A DNA stretch of 34,016 bases from Patescibacteria group bacterium (GCA_027858235.1 JAQIDC010000010.1:1-34016); one strand, 5' to 3'; shown: positions 13,411 through 22,889, numbered from the stretch's first letter. Notes: generated by a model not told the origin, from the letters alone. A program made the numbers and translations.

Positions 13411-15177
13411 ATGGGGAAAAATAAAAAAAATAAGAAGAGTTTTTGGAAAGATTTCTGGCGATTCATGAAAGAACATCAAAAAAAGTTAATTTCAATAATG
13501 ATAGTAACTTTTTTTCTAGAACTCTTTAGGCTGATTGGCCCATATATTCTCAAGCATATTATAGATAGAATCATAGAATTTAGAGCAGAGGATATTTCTG
13601 TTATTCTTTTTTTAATCGCTTTAATGTTCATTGTTGATCAAACAAATTCTATTTTATTCTATTTTAATGATAAAAGAGTTCTAAAATTCGAAATAGGCTT
13701 ACATAAAAGCTTGTTTATTAGAGCTCAAAAAAAGATAGTATTCCTGCCTTTAAGTTATCATGAAAGAGAAAATACTGGAAATAAAATAACAAAAATTACC
13801 CACGGGATTGATAGAATTATTGAATTAATTGGAAGTCTATACTGGGACGTTGTCCCATCTATGTCGCAGCTTTTACTTACTTTCTCAGTTTTGTTGTTTG
13901 TTGATTACAGACTTGCTCTTTCTATGGCATTTTTTGCACCAATGTTTATATGGGTTTCATACGATATAAATAAAAAGTTAAGGCCTGTTAGGAACAAAAG
14001 ATATAGGGATAATGAAAAAGCTTCCGGTAAAATGGTTCAGAGTATCTTTAATATAAATACTGTAAAGTCATTTGTGCAGGAAAAAAGAGAAGTAGCAGAC
14101 TATAGAAAAATTAGGACTGAGATTGCCCAAAATGAAGAAAATGAATGGGTGAGATTCTTTAAAACTATTAGGGTCAGAAATTTGATAATAGACCTAGGAA
14201 GATCGATGACTTTACTTATTGGTGTTTACTTAGTTTATAACAAATTAATAAGTGTTGGAACTTTAGTTTTTGTGATTACATTATCAGAAAAATCGTATTT
14301 CTCTCTTTATCGAGTTTCAAGAATATACGATAGGATAGAAGAGGGAAGAGAAGCGGTGGACAGGTTTATTGATTTGGAAAATGAGAAATCGGATCTTTTG
14401 AATAAGAAAAATGCTATAAAGCCAAAAAGTATTTCAGGAAAAATTGTTTTTAAGGATGTTTATTTTTCTTACAATAATAGCGAATTAAAGGCTTTGAAAA
14501 ATATAAATTTAAAAATAAATGAAGGATGTGTCACAGCATTAGTTGGGCCATCTGGCGGAGGTAAAACCACTATCGCAAGAATGATTTACAGGCATTATGA
14601 TCCACAAAAAGGCGTAGTTAGCATAGACGGAGTTGATTTACGTGATTATGATATATATTCTTTTAGAAAGTTTATTTCAATCGTTCCTCAGGAAGTAGAA
14701 ATTTTTAGTGATTCAGTTGAAAATAATATTTCGTACGCCAAGCCCAGCGCAGGGAGGGAGGAAATGTTAGCGGCTGCAAAAATTGCTAACGCACACGAAT
14801 TTATAGAGAAATTATCGAAAGGTTATAAAACTGAAGTTGGAGAGAGAGGAATAAAACTATCTGGAGGTCAAAGACAAAGGATAGGGATTGCAAGGGCTAT
14901 TTTAGCTAATCCTCGAATTCTTATTTTTGATGAAGCCACAAGCAGCCTTGATAGCCAAAGCGAGCGTTTAATTCAAGATGCTATGGATAAAATAAGTAGG
15001 GGGAGGACGGTGATTATTATAGCTCATAGACTAAGTACTATTAAAAAAGCTGATAAAATAATCGTACTCGAAAACGGTGGAGTAGTTCAAGAAGGAAGTC
15101 ATTATGAGTTATCGAAAAATACTGGAGGACTCTATTCTAAATTAATAAAATTACAAGAATTAGGAGAACTTGATTGA
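13411..15177 (+). CDS. MsbA-type ABC exporter (permease-ATPase fusion)
   Basis: 588 residues from the ATG at 13411 (an in-frame GTG at 13375 would add 12). An N-terminal transmembrane domain of six segments (~25-310) is followed by a nucleotide-binding domain: Walker A GPSGGGKTT (~380), Q-loop IVPQEVEIF, signature LSGGQRQR, Walker B ILIFDEATSSLD and H-loop IIIAHRLST. It works as a homodimer exporting lipids, peptides or drugs; the substrate is not readable. Placed between the murC terminator and murB it could export an envelope component, but that is inference. It is preceded by an AACCTTaacAAGGTT inverted repeat (about 13342-13357) and no good SD. It ends in TGA, 35 bases before murB. Confidence 0.9.
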   Translation: MGKNKKNKKSFWKDFWRFMKEHQKKLISIMIVTFFLELFRLIGPYILKHIIDRIIEFRAEDISVILFLIALMFIVDQTNSILFYFNDKRVLKFEIGLHKSLFIRAQKKIVFLPLSYHERENTGNKITKITHGIDRIIELIGSLYWDVVPSMSQLLLTFSVLLFVDYRLALSMAFFAPMFIWVSYDINKKLRPVRNKRYRDNEKASGKMVQSIFNINTVKSFVQEKREVADYRKIRTEIAQNEENEWVRFFKTIRVRNLIIDLGRSMTLLIGVYLVYNKLISVGTLVFVITLSEKSYFSLYRVSRIYDRIEEGREAVDRFIDLENEKSDLLNKKNAIKPKSISGKIVFKDVYFSYNNSELKALKNINLKINEGCVTALVGPSGGGKTTIARMIYRHYDPQKGVVSIDGVDLRDYDIYSFRKFISIVPQEVEIFSDSVENNISYAKPSAGREEMLAAAKIANAHEFIEKLSKGYKTEVGERGIKLSGGQRQRIGIARAILANPRILIFDEATSSLDSQSERLIQDAMDKISRGRTVIIIAHRLSTIKKADKIIVLENGGVVQEGSHYELSKNTGGLYSKLIKLQELGELD

Positions 15178-15206
15178 TGGATTGTTTAAATAAATTCTGT
15201 TAAAAT
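15178..15206 (+). promoter_or_regulatory. Possible promoter for leaderless murB
   Basis: TAAAAT (15201-15206) lies 6 bases before the murB ATG, with a weak TGGATT 17 bases further upstream. The spacing would give a transcript starting near the start codon. The -35 is poor. Confidence 0.4.
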
Positions 15207-15212
15207 GCAAGC

Positions 15213-16163
15213 ATGAACATTGAAGAAAAAATACAAGAAAATATAGACCTGTCAAAGAGAACCAGTTTTCGAATCGGAGGTCCTGCTAAATATTATATAG
15301 ATATAAAAGAAAAAGAAGATTTAGTTGAGGCCATAAAATGGGCGAATGAAAAAAGTCTTAAGATTTTTTATTGGGGAGGAGGAACTAATGTTTTAGTAAG
15401 CGATAAGGGCATTGATGGCCTGGTAATTAAGTTCTCAAACATTGAGATTAAGGTGAAGGGAGATAGAGTTGAATGTGGAGCTGGCGCTTCTTTAATGCGG
15501 GCCTCACGGATGGCGGCTTCTGAAAAATTGAAAGGCTTTGAGTGGGGGATAGGCATTCCTGGAACTATAGGTGGTGCAGTAAAAGGAAATGCAGGGGCTT
15601 ACGGGTCTTATATTGGTGACTACATAGAAACACTTCAGGTTTATGATATTAACAAAGAAAGGTTTTTTACTATGAGTAGAAATGATTGTCATTTTTCATA
15701 TAAAAAAAGTATCTTTAACTCAAGATCCGACTTATTGGTTTGGGATGCCGTTTTCAAATTCGAGAAAGGTATTATTTTTGAGATAGATAAATTAGGAGAG
15801 GAATATATGTTGTATAGAAAGAAGACTCAACCTAACTTGCCCAGCGCTGGTTGCATCTTCAAAAATGTTTCTTATGATAAAGTAAAGATTGATAACCCTG
15901 AACTAGCTAAACAAATAGAGATTGATCACAAAAAGTTTGTAGAAAGAGGAATGGTTCCTGTTGCTTGGTTACTTGAGGAGCTTGATTTGAAGGGCAAAGT
16001 AATTGGAGGGGCTAAAATCAGCTTAGAACATGCAAATTTTATTGTAAATACAGGCAACGCTTCATCCGAGGATGTTATTATTCTTATTAGCTATATAAAA
16101 CAACAACTTAGAGATAAATTTCATATCCAGTTAAGTGAAGAAATTCAATACCTTGGTTTTTAG
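15213..16163 (+). CDS. murB: UDP-N-acetylenolpyruvoylglucosamine reductase
   Basis: 316 residues, FAD-dependent, NADPH-using reductase making UDP-MurNAc. FAD-binding motifs: RTSFRIGGPAKYYIDI, FYWGGGTNVLVSDKGIDGLV, and GIPGTIGGAVKGNAGAYG. The substrate domain has KKTQPNLPSAGCIFKN, where the usual catalytic Ser of (G/A)GS(V/I)F is Cys, and C-terminal AKISLEHANFIVNTGNAS then SEEIQYLG with the conserved Glu. The compact C-terminal half fits type II MurB. It is separated from murC by two genes and closed by its own terminator. No SD. Confidence 0.93.
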   Translation: MNIEEKIQENIDLSKRTSFRIGGPAKYYIDIKEKEDLVEAIKWANEKSLKIFYWGGGTNVLVSDKGIDGLVIKFSNIEIKVKGDRVECGAGASLMRASRMAASEKLKGFEWGIGIPGTIGGAVKGNAGAYGSYIGDYIETLQVYDINKERFFTMSRNDCHFSYKKSIFNSRSDLLVWDAVFKFEKGIIFEIDKLGEEYMLYRKKTQPNLPSAGCIFKNVSYDKVKIDNPELAKQIEIDHKKFVERGMVPVAWLLEELDLKGKVIGGAKISLEHANFIVNTGNASSEDVIILISYIKQQLRDKFHIQLSEEIQYLGF

Positions 16164-16185
16164 CTAATATTAGTAATATATAGTA

Positions 16186-16216
16186 AAAAAAGATAAATAT
16201 TAAATTTATCTTTTTT
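16186..16216 (+). terminator. Terminator after murB
   Basis: A perfect 13-bp AT-rich stem, AAAAAAGATAAAT / ATTTATCTTTTTT, with a 5-base loop and T-tract, 22 bases after the murB stop. Confidence 0.8.
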
Positions 16217-16232
16217 GTTTGCCTAAAAGGAC

Positions 16233-16261
16233 TTGACTAAAATAATATCTTGTGCTATATT
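16233..16261 (+). promoter_or_regulatory. Promoter for the sigma4/HARE-HTH gene
   Basis: TTGACT (16233-16238), 17-base spacer, TATATT (16256-16261). It leaves a leader of about 70 bases without an SD before the ATG at 16339. Confidence 0.7.
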
Positions 16262-16338
16262 AAAAAAAATCGAGTTAATTATAATAATTTTTATTAAAAC
16301 GTGCAAGTCTCCCATGCATTGCTGCGTCAATAATTAGT

Positions 16339-17544
16339 ATGGAAAATAAAAGTATTTTGGATCAAATCCTTTTGAACCAAAAAGTAGAGGAGGTAGCAAA
16401 ATTGAATGCTGTTGAAATAATCAATAATCTTTTCTCAGAGCTAAATGAGAGAGAATCTGACATTATTGTTAGAAGATTTGGATTGCACGGAGAGAAAAAA
16501 GAAACATTGGAGAACATAGGTAATGTTCATAATTTGACTAGAGAGAGAATTAGACAGATTGAAACCTATAGTATTAAAAAACTACAACAGCTAGATGTTC
16601 TTGAAAAGCATCTACAAAGTTTAAAGAAAATTATTGTTGCCTTAATCGAAGAACACGGTGGTTTGATGGAAAAGGAATATCTTTTAGATGTTTTAGTCAA
16701 GTTTTCATTAAATAGCGGTTCAGAAATCAAGAACGAGAATGTACACAAAAAATATCTTAATTTTTTAATTACTAAGCTCTTGCATACTGAATTTGAAGAA
16801 CTTAATTCTTCAATGCATTTACTTCCTTCGTATAAGTTAAAACATCAGACAATCAACCATTTTGAAGAAATAATCGATGAGTTGACCAAAAAAGTCAAAG
16901 AAGAAGCTGATGTTAAAAGAACTGAAGAAGTTTTAAGTAAAATAAAAGAAGAATTAGATTCATATAAAACGCATCAAGAAAAAGTTGACATTGAAGATAC
17001 TATCGATATATCAAGTGCTCTAAATAATGAATTATTTGAAGAGAATTATGACTTAATTAATAAAAATAAAGTTTTGTATTCAGCTCTTAAGGCAGCAAAA
17101 AGAATAAATCAGAATAAGTTTGGTCATTGGGGTCTTCATGACTCGAAAGAGATTAAACCAAAAACTGTAAATGACAAAATATATTTAATTCTAAAATACA
17201 AAAGCAAACCAATGCATTTTGTTGAGATTGCTGACGAGATTAACTTTATTGCTTTTGATAAAAAGAAAGCAAATCCAGCCACAGTCCACAATGAGCTAAT
17301 TTTGGATGACAAATTTATTCTTATTGGCCGAGGTCTGTATGGTTTAAACGAGTGGGGTTATAAAAGAGGAACAGTCGCCGATGTTATTGAGGAAATTTTG
17401 AAAGAAAAAGACTCAGGATTAACTAGAGATGAAATAATTGATGAAGTTTTAAAACGTAGAGTAGTTAAAAAAACTACAATTATTCTAGCCCTTATGAATA
17501 AAGATAAATTTTCAAGAGATAATGGAGCGTATATTTTAAAATAA
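16339..17544 (+). CDS. Sigma-70 region 4 / HARE-HTH fusion regulator
   Basis: 401 residues. Residues ~28-85 form a sigma-70 region 4 helix-turn-helix (LNERESDIIVRRFGLHG, TLENIGNVHNLTRERIRQIE, KKLQQL), the part that contacts the -35 element. No region 2 or 3 is present, so it cannot act as a full sigma factor. A middle stretch (~160-230) is charged and probably coiled-coil. The C-terminal ~275-345 is a HARE-HTH domain (KIYLILKYKSKPMHFVEIAD, HNELILDDKFILIGRGLYGL), as in the RNA polymerase delta subunit, with a second small winged-helix-like part at the end. It is probably a transcription factor acting with RNA polymerase. It has its own promoter and terminator. Confidence 0.75.
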   Translation: MENKSILDQILLNQKVEEVAKLNAVEIINNLFSELNERESDIIVRRFGLHGEKKETLENIGNVHNLTRERIRQIETYSIKKLQQLDVLEKHLQSLKKIIVALIEEHGGLMEKEYLLDVLVKFSLNSGSEIKNENVHKKYLNFLITKLLHTEFEELNSSMHLLPSYKLKHQTINHFEEIIDELTKKVKEEADVKRTEEVLSKIKEELDSYKTHQEKVDIEDTIDISSALNNELFEENYDLINKNKVLYSALKAAKRINQNKFGHWGLHDSKEIKPKTVNDKIYLILKYKSKPMHFVEIADEINFIAFDKKKANPATVHNELILDDKFILIGRGLYGLNEWGYKRGTVADVIEEILKEKDSGLTRDEIIDEVLKRRVVKKTTIILALMNKDKFSRDNGAYILK

Positions 17545-17559
17545 AACAATTCAAATAAG

Positions 17560-17592
17560 AAAAGCAACTTAGAGATTTAAGTTGCTTTTTTT
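17560..17592 (+). terminator. Terminator after the sigma4/HARE-HTH gene
   Basis: 12-bp stem AAAAGCAACTTA / TAAGTTGCTTTT, 6-base loop, then a T-tract, 16 bases after the stop codon. Confidence 0.85.
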
Positions 17593-17615
17593 ATTTAAAA
17601 AAAAGTTTTATCCAT

Positions 17616-17645
17616 TTGCTGGAAAGTAGTGAAATGTGGTAAAAT
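17616..17645 (+). promoter_or_regulatory. Possible promoter of the TraG-partner operon
   Basis: TTGCTG (17616-17621), 18-base spacer, TAAAAT (17640-17645) with TG two bases before it. It is followed by a leader of about 65 bases to the ATG at 17717. Confidence 0.55.
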
Positions 17646-17716
17646 AATAAAAAGAAAAAAAATTATTAATTTTAAAATTTATTTAAAACTAGTATTTATA
17701 AACGAGATTTTATATC

Positions 17717-19312
17717 ATGAATATAGAAATTGACATTTCATCTATAGTCGAGCTTTTAAATATGCCACCAACAGAGATGGCAATTTCTCTTTTTTTCCTT
17801 TTTGGCTGGATTCCCTTGGCTCTTGTTTTTCTCTGGGGATCTTTTCTTGTTTGGGTTAATTATCGCAATGGACAATGGAGTGCTACGAACAAGTTTATAT
17901 TTATGGCTATAGATATCCCAAAGAATAATCAGCAATCTCCAAAAGCAGTTGAAAATCTTTTTACATACTTGGCAGGAGCTCATACTACCTTAGATTTGAT
18001 AGAAAAATACTGGGAGGGAAGATTTCAATTATCTTTTAGTTTTGAAATTGTAAGCATAGAAGGATATACTCAATTTTTAATCCGTACTCCTGAGAAATTT
18101 AGAAATTTGGTTGAAACAGCTGTTTATTCTCAATATCCAGACGCTGAAATAACGGAAGTTAGTGATTATACTGATTCCGTTCCATCAGTTTTCCCAGATT
18201 CGGAGTGGGATGTTTGGGGCGGTGAGTTTATGTATGTTAATCCTGATTGTTATCCCATCAAAACATATGAACAATTCGAACATAAGTTTGGGGAACCAGA
18301 ATTTCATTTTAAGGACCCCCTTGCTTCCTTGATGGATCTTAATGCTTCACTTGGTGATGGAGAGCAACTTTGGTATCAAATTGTTGTAAAACCAATTGGT
18401 TTTGATTGGCCAGAAAAAGGTGAGAATGAAGTAAGAAGAATATTGAATGAAAAAAATTCTTCAAAAGAAAATATTGTAGATAAATTAATGAACGTATTAC
18501 TGGGAGGGCTTAGAGCGCTAGTAGATATTTTTTCTCCCGAGTATGAAGAATCAACTGAGGAGAAAAAAGATGAAGCACTTAAAATGCTTGAACTAAGACC
18601 AGCCGACAAAGAAAAAGTAGAAGCTATTACCTTGAAAATGAACAAACTTGGTTTTGATGCTAAAATAAGAGTTGTGTATGCTGCGAAAAAAAATGTAATG
18701 AATAAGCCAAAGGTTGTAAATGGTTTTGTCGGATATGTTAAACAATTCACTGATTTAAATCTAAACAATTTAAAACCAGATATGAAAAAAACCGTGACCA
18801 CGGCAACATATTTTTTTAAAAAGAAAACCATATTAAGAAAAAAAAATACAATAGTTAGTGCCTATAAATCAAGAAGTACAACTGTCGGAAGATCATTAAG
18901 AACCATGACCATTGATGAATTAGCGACACTTTGGCATTTCCCTGTTGATTCTGTTGTAAAAGCACCCTTAATACAAAAGGCGGCTGGTCGAAAAGTTGAA
19001 CCTCCTATGACCCTCCCAACATCTGGTGAAAGTAGAGATACTGAGGAGACATTTAAATCTGACTTTAGAGATATGGTGGCTGAAGATTCAACTTCAGATG
19101 AGAAAAAAGCAAGTAATCATTCTCAAGATAAGCTACATAATGATAGCGAGAATAGCGGAGGGGATATGGAAAGTATTTTCATTGAAGATCAACCAAAAGC
19201 AAACTTTAAAAAAGATATTTTATCAAAAAAAGAAGAAGATAATACTTCGGCGAGCTCAGCACGAAGAAAGGATGACGATGAGGAAATTCCTGAAAATCTT
19301 CCCTTTGCATAA
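17717..19312 (+). CDS. Membrane-anchored partner of the TraG-like ATPase
   Basis: 531 residues. One long hydrophobic region near the N-terminus (ISLFFLFGWIPLALVFLWGS, ~23-47) is followed by a large soluble part with globular motifs (KYWEGRFQLSFSFEIVS, QFLIRTPEKFRNLVETAVYS, YPDAEITEVSDYT) and a very hydrophilic, probably disordered C-terminus (from ~430). Proteins of this type stand next to TraG/VirD4-like ATPases in CPR genomes; I do not know a proven function. The ATPase gene starts 5 bases downstream, so the two are surely co-expressed and probably form a complex at the membrane. No SD. Inference: scaffold or receptor of a simplified type IV-like DNA or protein translocation machine. Confidence 0.7.
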   Translation: MNIEIDISSIVELLNMPPTEMAISLFFLFGWIPLALVFLWGSFLVWVNYRNGQWSATNKFIFMAIDIPKNNQQSPKAVENLFTYLAGAHTTLDLIEKYWEGRFQLSFSFEIVSIEGYTQFLIRTPEKFRNLVETAVYSQYPDAEITEVSDYTDSVPSVFPDSEWDVWGGEFMYVNPDCYPIKTYEQFEHKFGEPEFHFKDPLASLMDLNASLGDGEQLWYQIVVKPIGFDWPEKGENEVRRILNEKNSSKENIVDKLMNVLLGGLRALVDIFSPEYEESTEEKKDEALKMLELRPADKEKVEAITLKMNKLGFDAKIRVVYAAKKNVMNKPKVVNGFVGYVKQFTDLNLNNLKPDMKKTVTTATYFFKKKTILRKKNTIVSAYKSRSTTVGRSLRTMTIDELATLWHFPVDSVVKAPLIQKAAGRKVEPPMTLPTSGESRDTEETFKSDFRDMVAEDSTSDEKKASNHSQDKLHNDSENSGGDMESIFIEDQPKANFKKDILSKKEEDNTSASSARRKDDDEEIPENLPFA

Positions 19313-19317
19313 CAACT

Positions 19318-21207
19318 ATGGAAAATAAAGACATGACAGTATTTGCCGAAACTAATTTTCGCAACAAATACAGAAAATTTGGAATAAAAACAGATGACAA
19401 AAGACGTCATATGTATTTGATTGGAAAAACTGGTATGGGAAAATCAACAGTGCTGGAAAACATGATAATTGACGATATTTGGGCAGGGAAAGGAGTTGCC
19501 ATAGTTGATCCTCATGGTGATTTGGCAGAAAAAATTATCGAATATATTCCAGCCAACAGGGTAAACGACGTTGTTTATTTCAACCCAGCAGATATGGAAA
19601 ATCCAATAGCATTTAATGTTGTAGAACAGGTTGAGCCTCATTTGAGACATCTTGTTGCTTCAGGATTGATTGGAGTTTTCCAAAAACTTTGGGCGGACTC
19701 TTGGGGGCCTAGACTAGAATACATTCTAAGAAACACAATTCTCGCTATTCTTGATTACCCAGGTTCTACTTTGCTCGCTGTTATTAGGATGCTTTCTGAT
19801 AAGGGTTTTCGTGCAAAAGTTGTTGAGAATATATCCGACCCCGTTGTTAGGGCTTTTTGGGTAAATGAATTTGCGGGCTATGCCGATAAATTTGCTTCAG
19901 AGGCTGTGTCTCCTATTCAAAATAAGGTTGGTCAATTCCTTTCAAGTTCCTTAATTAGAAATATAGTCGGACAAGTAAAATCAAATATCGACATGCGAGC
20001 AATAATGGATGAAGGAAAAATATTAATCCTAAATCTGAGTAAAGGAAGAATTGGAGAAGATAATTCTCAGCTTTTGGGAGCTATGATGATTACAAAGATA
20101 CAATTGGCTGCCATGAGTAGAGTTGATATTTCAGAAACAGAAAGAAAGGATTTTGTTCTTTACGTTGATGAGTTTCAGAATTTTACTTCCGATAGTTTTG
20201 CTAATATTTTATCAGAAGCCAGAAAATATCGACTAAACTTAATTTTGGCCCATCAATATATCGAGCAATTATCAGAAACTATTAAACCAGCTGTTTTTGG
20301 AAATGTTGGCACTATGATTGTTTTCCGAGTTGGGGCAACCGACGCCGAAGAACTTGTTAAAGAGTTCTCGCCAGTATTTACCGAGGAGGATATCGTGAGT
20401 CTCCCAAAATATGAATTTTACTTGAAACTAATGATAGATGGCATTGCTTCTGATCCTTTTTCGGCTCGTGGCTTGCCTCCGAAAACCGAGGCTGAGAAAA
20501 CAGGGAATTTAGAAAAAGTTATTGGTGTGAGTAGAGAGAGATATGCAGAAAAGAAAGATATAGTAGAAGAGAGAATTAATCTTTGGCATTCTGACGTAGA
20601 AGAAGTTATCTTACAGAATAGGGCGGCAAAAGCAAAAAAATCAAATTATAAGCAAGGCCCTAAACCACAGACCTTTAATGCCAACAACAACGACAAATCT
20701 TTTGATTCAGTCATTGTTCAAGGTGGAAATAATAAAATTTCGCAAACAAGCGGTGGCGGACAAGTTCAAACTCAAACAAGAAATGACTCCGATGTTTATA
20801 AAAACGAAGCAGTTTGTGCTCGTTGCAATGAGACAACCAGGATTTCTTTTGTTCCAGACGGGATTAGACCAGTCTATTGTAAAGCATGTTTAAATATTGC
20901 TAAGCAAGAAAAAAGTCAGGAGTTGGAGCAAAGAAGAAGAGCCAAGGAATTGGAATTAGAAAAACTAGGAAAACAACAGCAGACCTTTGTTAAAAAAGAT
21001 AATAGCACTCCTCAGGCACCCTCAGTTAAAGAGCTTTCTCTTAGCGATGCCATAGGAATGGGAGCAGTTGATTTTAAAGGAAGAAAACAAGAGAGCCGGC
21101 CCCCAGATTCAACTCCGAGGAATAATCATTCCGAGAAAAACTCTTCATCAAAACCAGAGCAGAAGGAAGAAGACCTAGAAGAAGATAAATTAGTAGTATT
21201 TAAATAA
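19318..21207 (+). CDS. TraG/VirD4-like type IV coupling ATPase with zinc ribbon
   Basis: 629 residues. P-loop ATPase of the VirD4/TraG/HerA-FtsK group: Walker A GKTGMGKST (~38-46), then IVDPHGDLAEKIIEYIP, Walker B LYVDEFQNF (~280) and NLILAHQYIEQL (sensor region, ~318), with FRVGATDAEELV as in TraD/TraM-recognition proteins. After ~430 comes a zinc-ribbon CxxC-x17-CxxC (CARC ... CKAC, ~500-525), then a disordered, charged tail. No membrane segment is visible, so membrane placement probably depends on the preceding gene product. Expected role: ATP-driven pumping of DNA or protein. No relaxase, VirB4 or pilin gene is in the window, so this is not a complete conjugation system here. Confidence 0.85.
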   Translation: MENKDMTVFAETNFRNKYRKFGIKTDDKRRHMYLIGKTGMGKSTVLENMIIDDIWAGKGVAIVDPHGDLAEKIIEYIPANRVNDVVYFNPADMENPIAFNVVEQVEPHLRHLVASGLIGVFQKLWADSWGPRLEYILRNTILAILDYPGSTLLAVIRMLSDKGFRAKVVENISDPVVRAFWVNEFAGYADKFASEAVSPIQNKVGQFLSSSLIRNIVGQVKSNIDMRAIMDEGKILILNLSKGRIGEDNSQLLGAMMITKIQLAAMSRVDISETERKDFVLYVDEFQNFTSDSFANILSEARKYRLNLILAHQYIEQLSETIKPAVFGNVGTMIVFRVGATDAEELVKEFSPVFTEEDIVSLPKYEFYLKLMIDGIASDPFSARGLPPKTEAEKTGNLEKVIGVSRERYAEKKDIVEERINLWHSDVEEVILQNRAAKAKKSNYKQGPKPQTFNANNNDKSFDSVIVQGGNNKISQTSGGGQVQTQTRNDSDVYKNEAVCARCNETTRISFVPDGIRPVYCKACLNIAKQEKSQELEQRRRAKELELEKLGKQQQTFVKKDNSTPQAPSVKELSLSDAIGMGAVDFKGRKQESRPPDSTPRNNHSEKNSSSKPEQKEEDLEEDKLVVFK

Positions 21208-21290
21208 ACCCAACATTAGACAAAACAGGGGTTTTAATATATTCTTTATATGATTGAGCTTTAGGAGTAAGCTTTGTTTGTTATAGAAAT

Positions 21291-22886
21291 ATGAATTACT
21301 TAAAAATTGGGAAAGCTACTGACCTTAGTGGTGGCGAACGAAAATTGTACAGGAGGCTTGAAATGCTACCTGCCTTTTTGTCGTGGGTAACTCTTATTGG
21401 ACTTGTTGTTCTTTCATATTTTTTCCCAGTGAAGGTTGCTTTTTTTGTTATCGCTTTTGATGTCTACTGGCTTCTCTTGGTTGTTTTCTTGGGGATTCAT
21501 CTTATTGTTGCATATAGAAAGATGCAGAAAAATATTAAAATAAATTGGGAGGAAAAATGTATATTCCTGGAATCTGATGTTGGTAAATATGAAGAACAAA
21601 AAGAGAAGTACAGTGAAGAAAAAAACATTCCTCTCAAATATAAATATAAGTGGACAGATTTGTATAATATAGTTGTTCTTCCAACATACAATGAAGGAAT
21701 GGAAATAATAAGACCAAGCATTGATGCGATTGCAAAAGATACTTTTCCAAAAGAAAAGATGGTTATTATTTATGCTGTTGAAGCGCGTGGCGGAGAACAA
21801 GCCCTAAAGAGAGCTAATCAAGCGAAACAGAAATACGGAAATATGTTTATGGATTTTATTATATCAGTGCATCCTGACGGTATAGAAGGGGAGCTCAAAG
21901 GTAAGGGTGCTAATCAAGCCTGGGCAGCTCAGGTTATGCGAGAAGAGTTAATCGACAAGGAACAACTTAATTACAAAAAAATACTAATTAGCGTTTTTGA
22001 TATTGATACTATTATAGAGCCTGGATATTTTCATAATTTAGTTCATACTTTTTTGACAGTCGAGAATGCCTATAGGGCAAGTTATCAGCCAGTTCCTGTG
22101 TATCATAATAATATTTGGCAGGCACCCTTTTTCGCTCGGATGGCAGCTTCCTCAAATACTTTTTGGCAAATGATGCAACAGATTAGACAAGAAAAACTAG
22201 CTACCTATTCATCGCATTCCATGACATGGCAAGCCTTAGTTGATATCGGATTTTGGTCAACGAAAATGGTTTCAGAAGATTCGCGTATTTTTTGGCATTG
22301 TTTTTGTCACTACAAAGGAGATTACCGAGTAGAGCCGATGAATTATCCTGTTTCAATGGATGTTTGCGTGGGGGAATCAAAACTAGATACAGCTCGAAAT
22401 TTATATAAACAACAGCGTAGATGGGGATGGGGAGTAGAGAATGTTCCTTACCTTATTTTCAATACAATTAAAGATTGGAAAAATATTCCGAAAGGTAAAT
22501 TTATAGGAAGAATAATGGTCCAAATTTACGGCTTTCATTCTTGGGGAACGAATGCTTTAATTATTGCAGTCGTTGGTTGGATGCCTCTAATTCTTGGTGG
22601 AGATAGATTTAACTCAACTGTTCTTTCTGGAAACTTGCCAGTCGTCACAAGAGCCTTAATGACCATGGCTATGGGCGGTCTTGTATTGTCGGCCATTCTT
22701 TCAACCATGATATTACCGAAAAAACCGAAGGGTGTAAAAAAAAGGAAATATCTCTCAATGGTTGGGCAGTGGATACTTTTGCCTTTTAGTATAATTATTT
22801 TTGGAGCTATTCCAGGACTTGAAGCACAAACGAGATTAATGTTTGGTAAGTATATGGGTTTCTGGGTAACACCTAAATCAAGATAA
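21291..22886 (+). CDS. Processive family 2 glycosyltransferase
   Basis: 531 residues. Two N-terminal membrane segments (~27-70), a cytosolic GT-A domain and three or four C-terminal membrane segments, the layout of cellulose/hyaluronan-synthase-like GT2 enzymes. Motifs: VVLPTYNEG (nucleotide-sugar site, ~126), FDIDT (DxD, ~240), SEDSRIFWH (catalytic ED, ~325) and QQRRWGWG (QxxRW, ~378), the processive-synthase signature. It probably polymerises a sugar chain from UDP- or GDP-sugars while moving it across the membrane; product unknown. A possible -10 (TATAGA) lies just before the ATG. The DUF4105 gene begins 3 bases after its stop. Confidence 0.85.
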   Translation: MNYLKIGKATDLSGGERKLYRRLEMLPAFLSWVTLIGLVVLSYFFPVKVAFFVIAFDVYWLLLVVFLGIHLIVAYRKMQKNIKINWEEKCIFLESDVGKYEEQKEKYSEEKNIPLKYKYKWTDLYNIVVLPTYNEGMEIIRPSIDAIAKDTFPKEKMVIIYAVEARGGEQALKRANQAKQKYGNMFMDFIISVHPDGIEGELKGKGANQAWAAQVMREELIDKEQLNYKKILISVFDIDTIIEPGYFHNLVHTFLTVENAYRASYQPVPVYHNNIWQAPFFARMAASSNTFWQMMQQIRQEKLATYSSHSMTWQALVDIGFWSTKMVSEDSRIFWHCFCHYKGDYRVEPMNYPVSMDVCVGESKLDTARNLYKQQRRWGWGVENVPYLIFNTIKDWKNIPKGKFIGRIMVQIYGFHSWGTNALIIAVVGWMPLILGGDRFNSTVLSGNLPVVTRALMTMAMGGLVLSAILSTMILPKKPKGVKKRKYLSMVGQWILLPFSIIIFGAIPGLEAQTRLMFGKYMGFWVTPKSR

Positions 22887-22889
22887 TAT

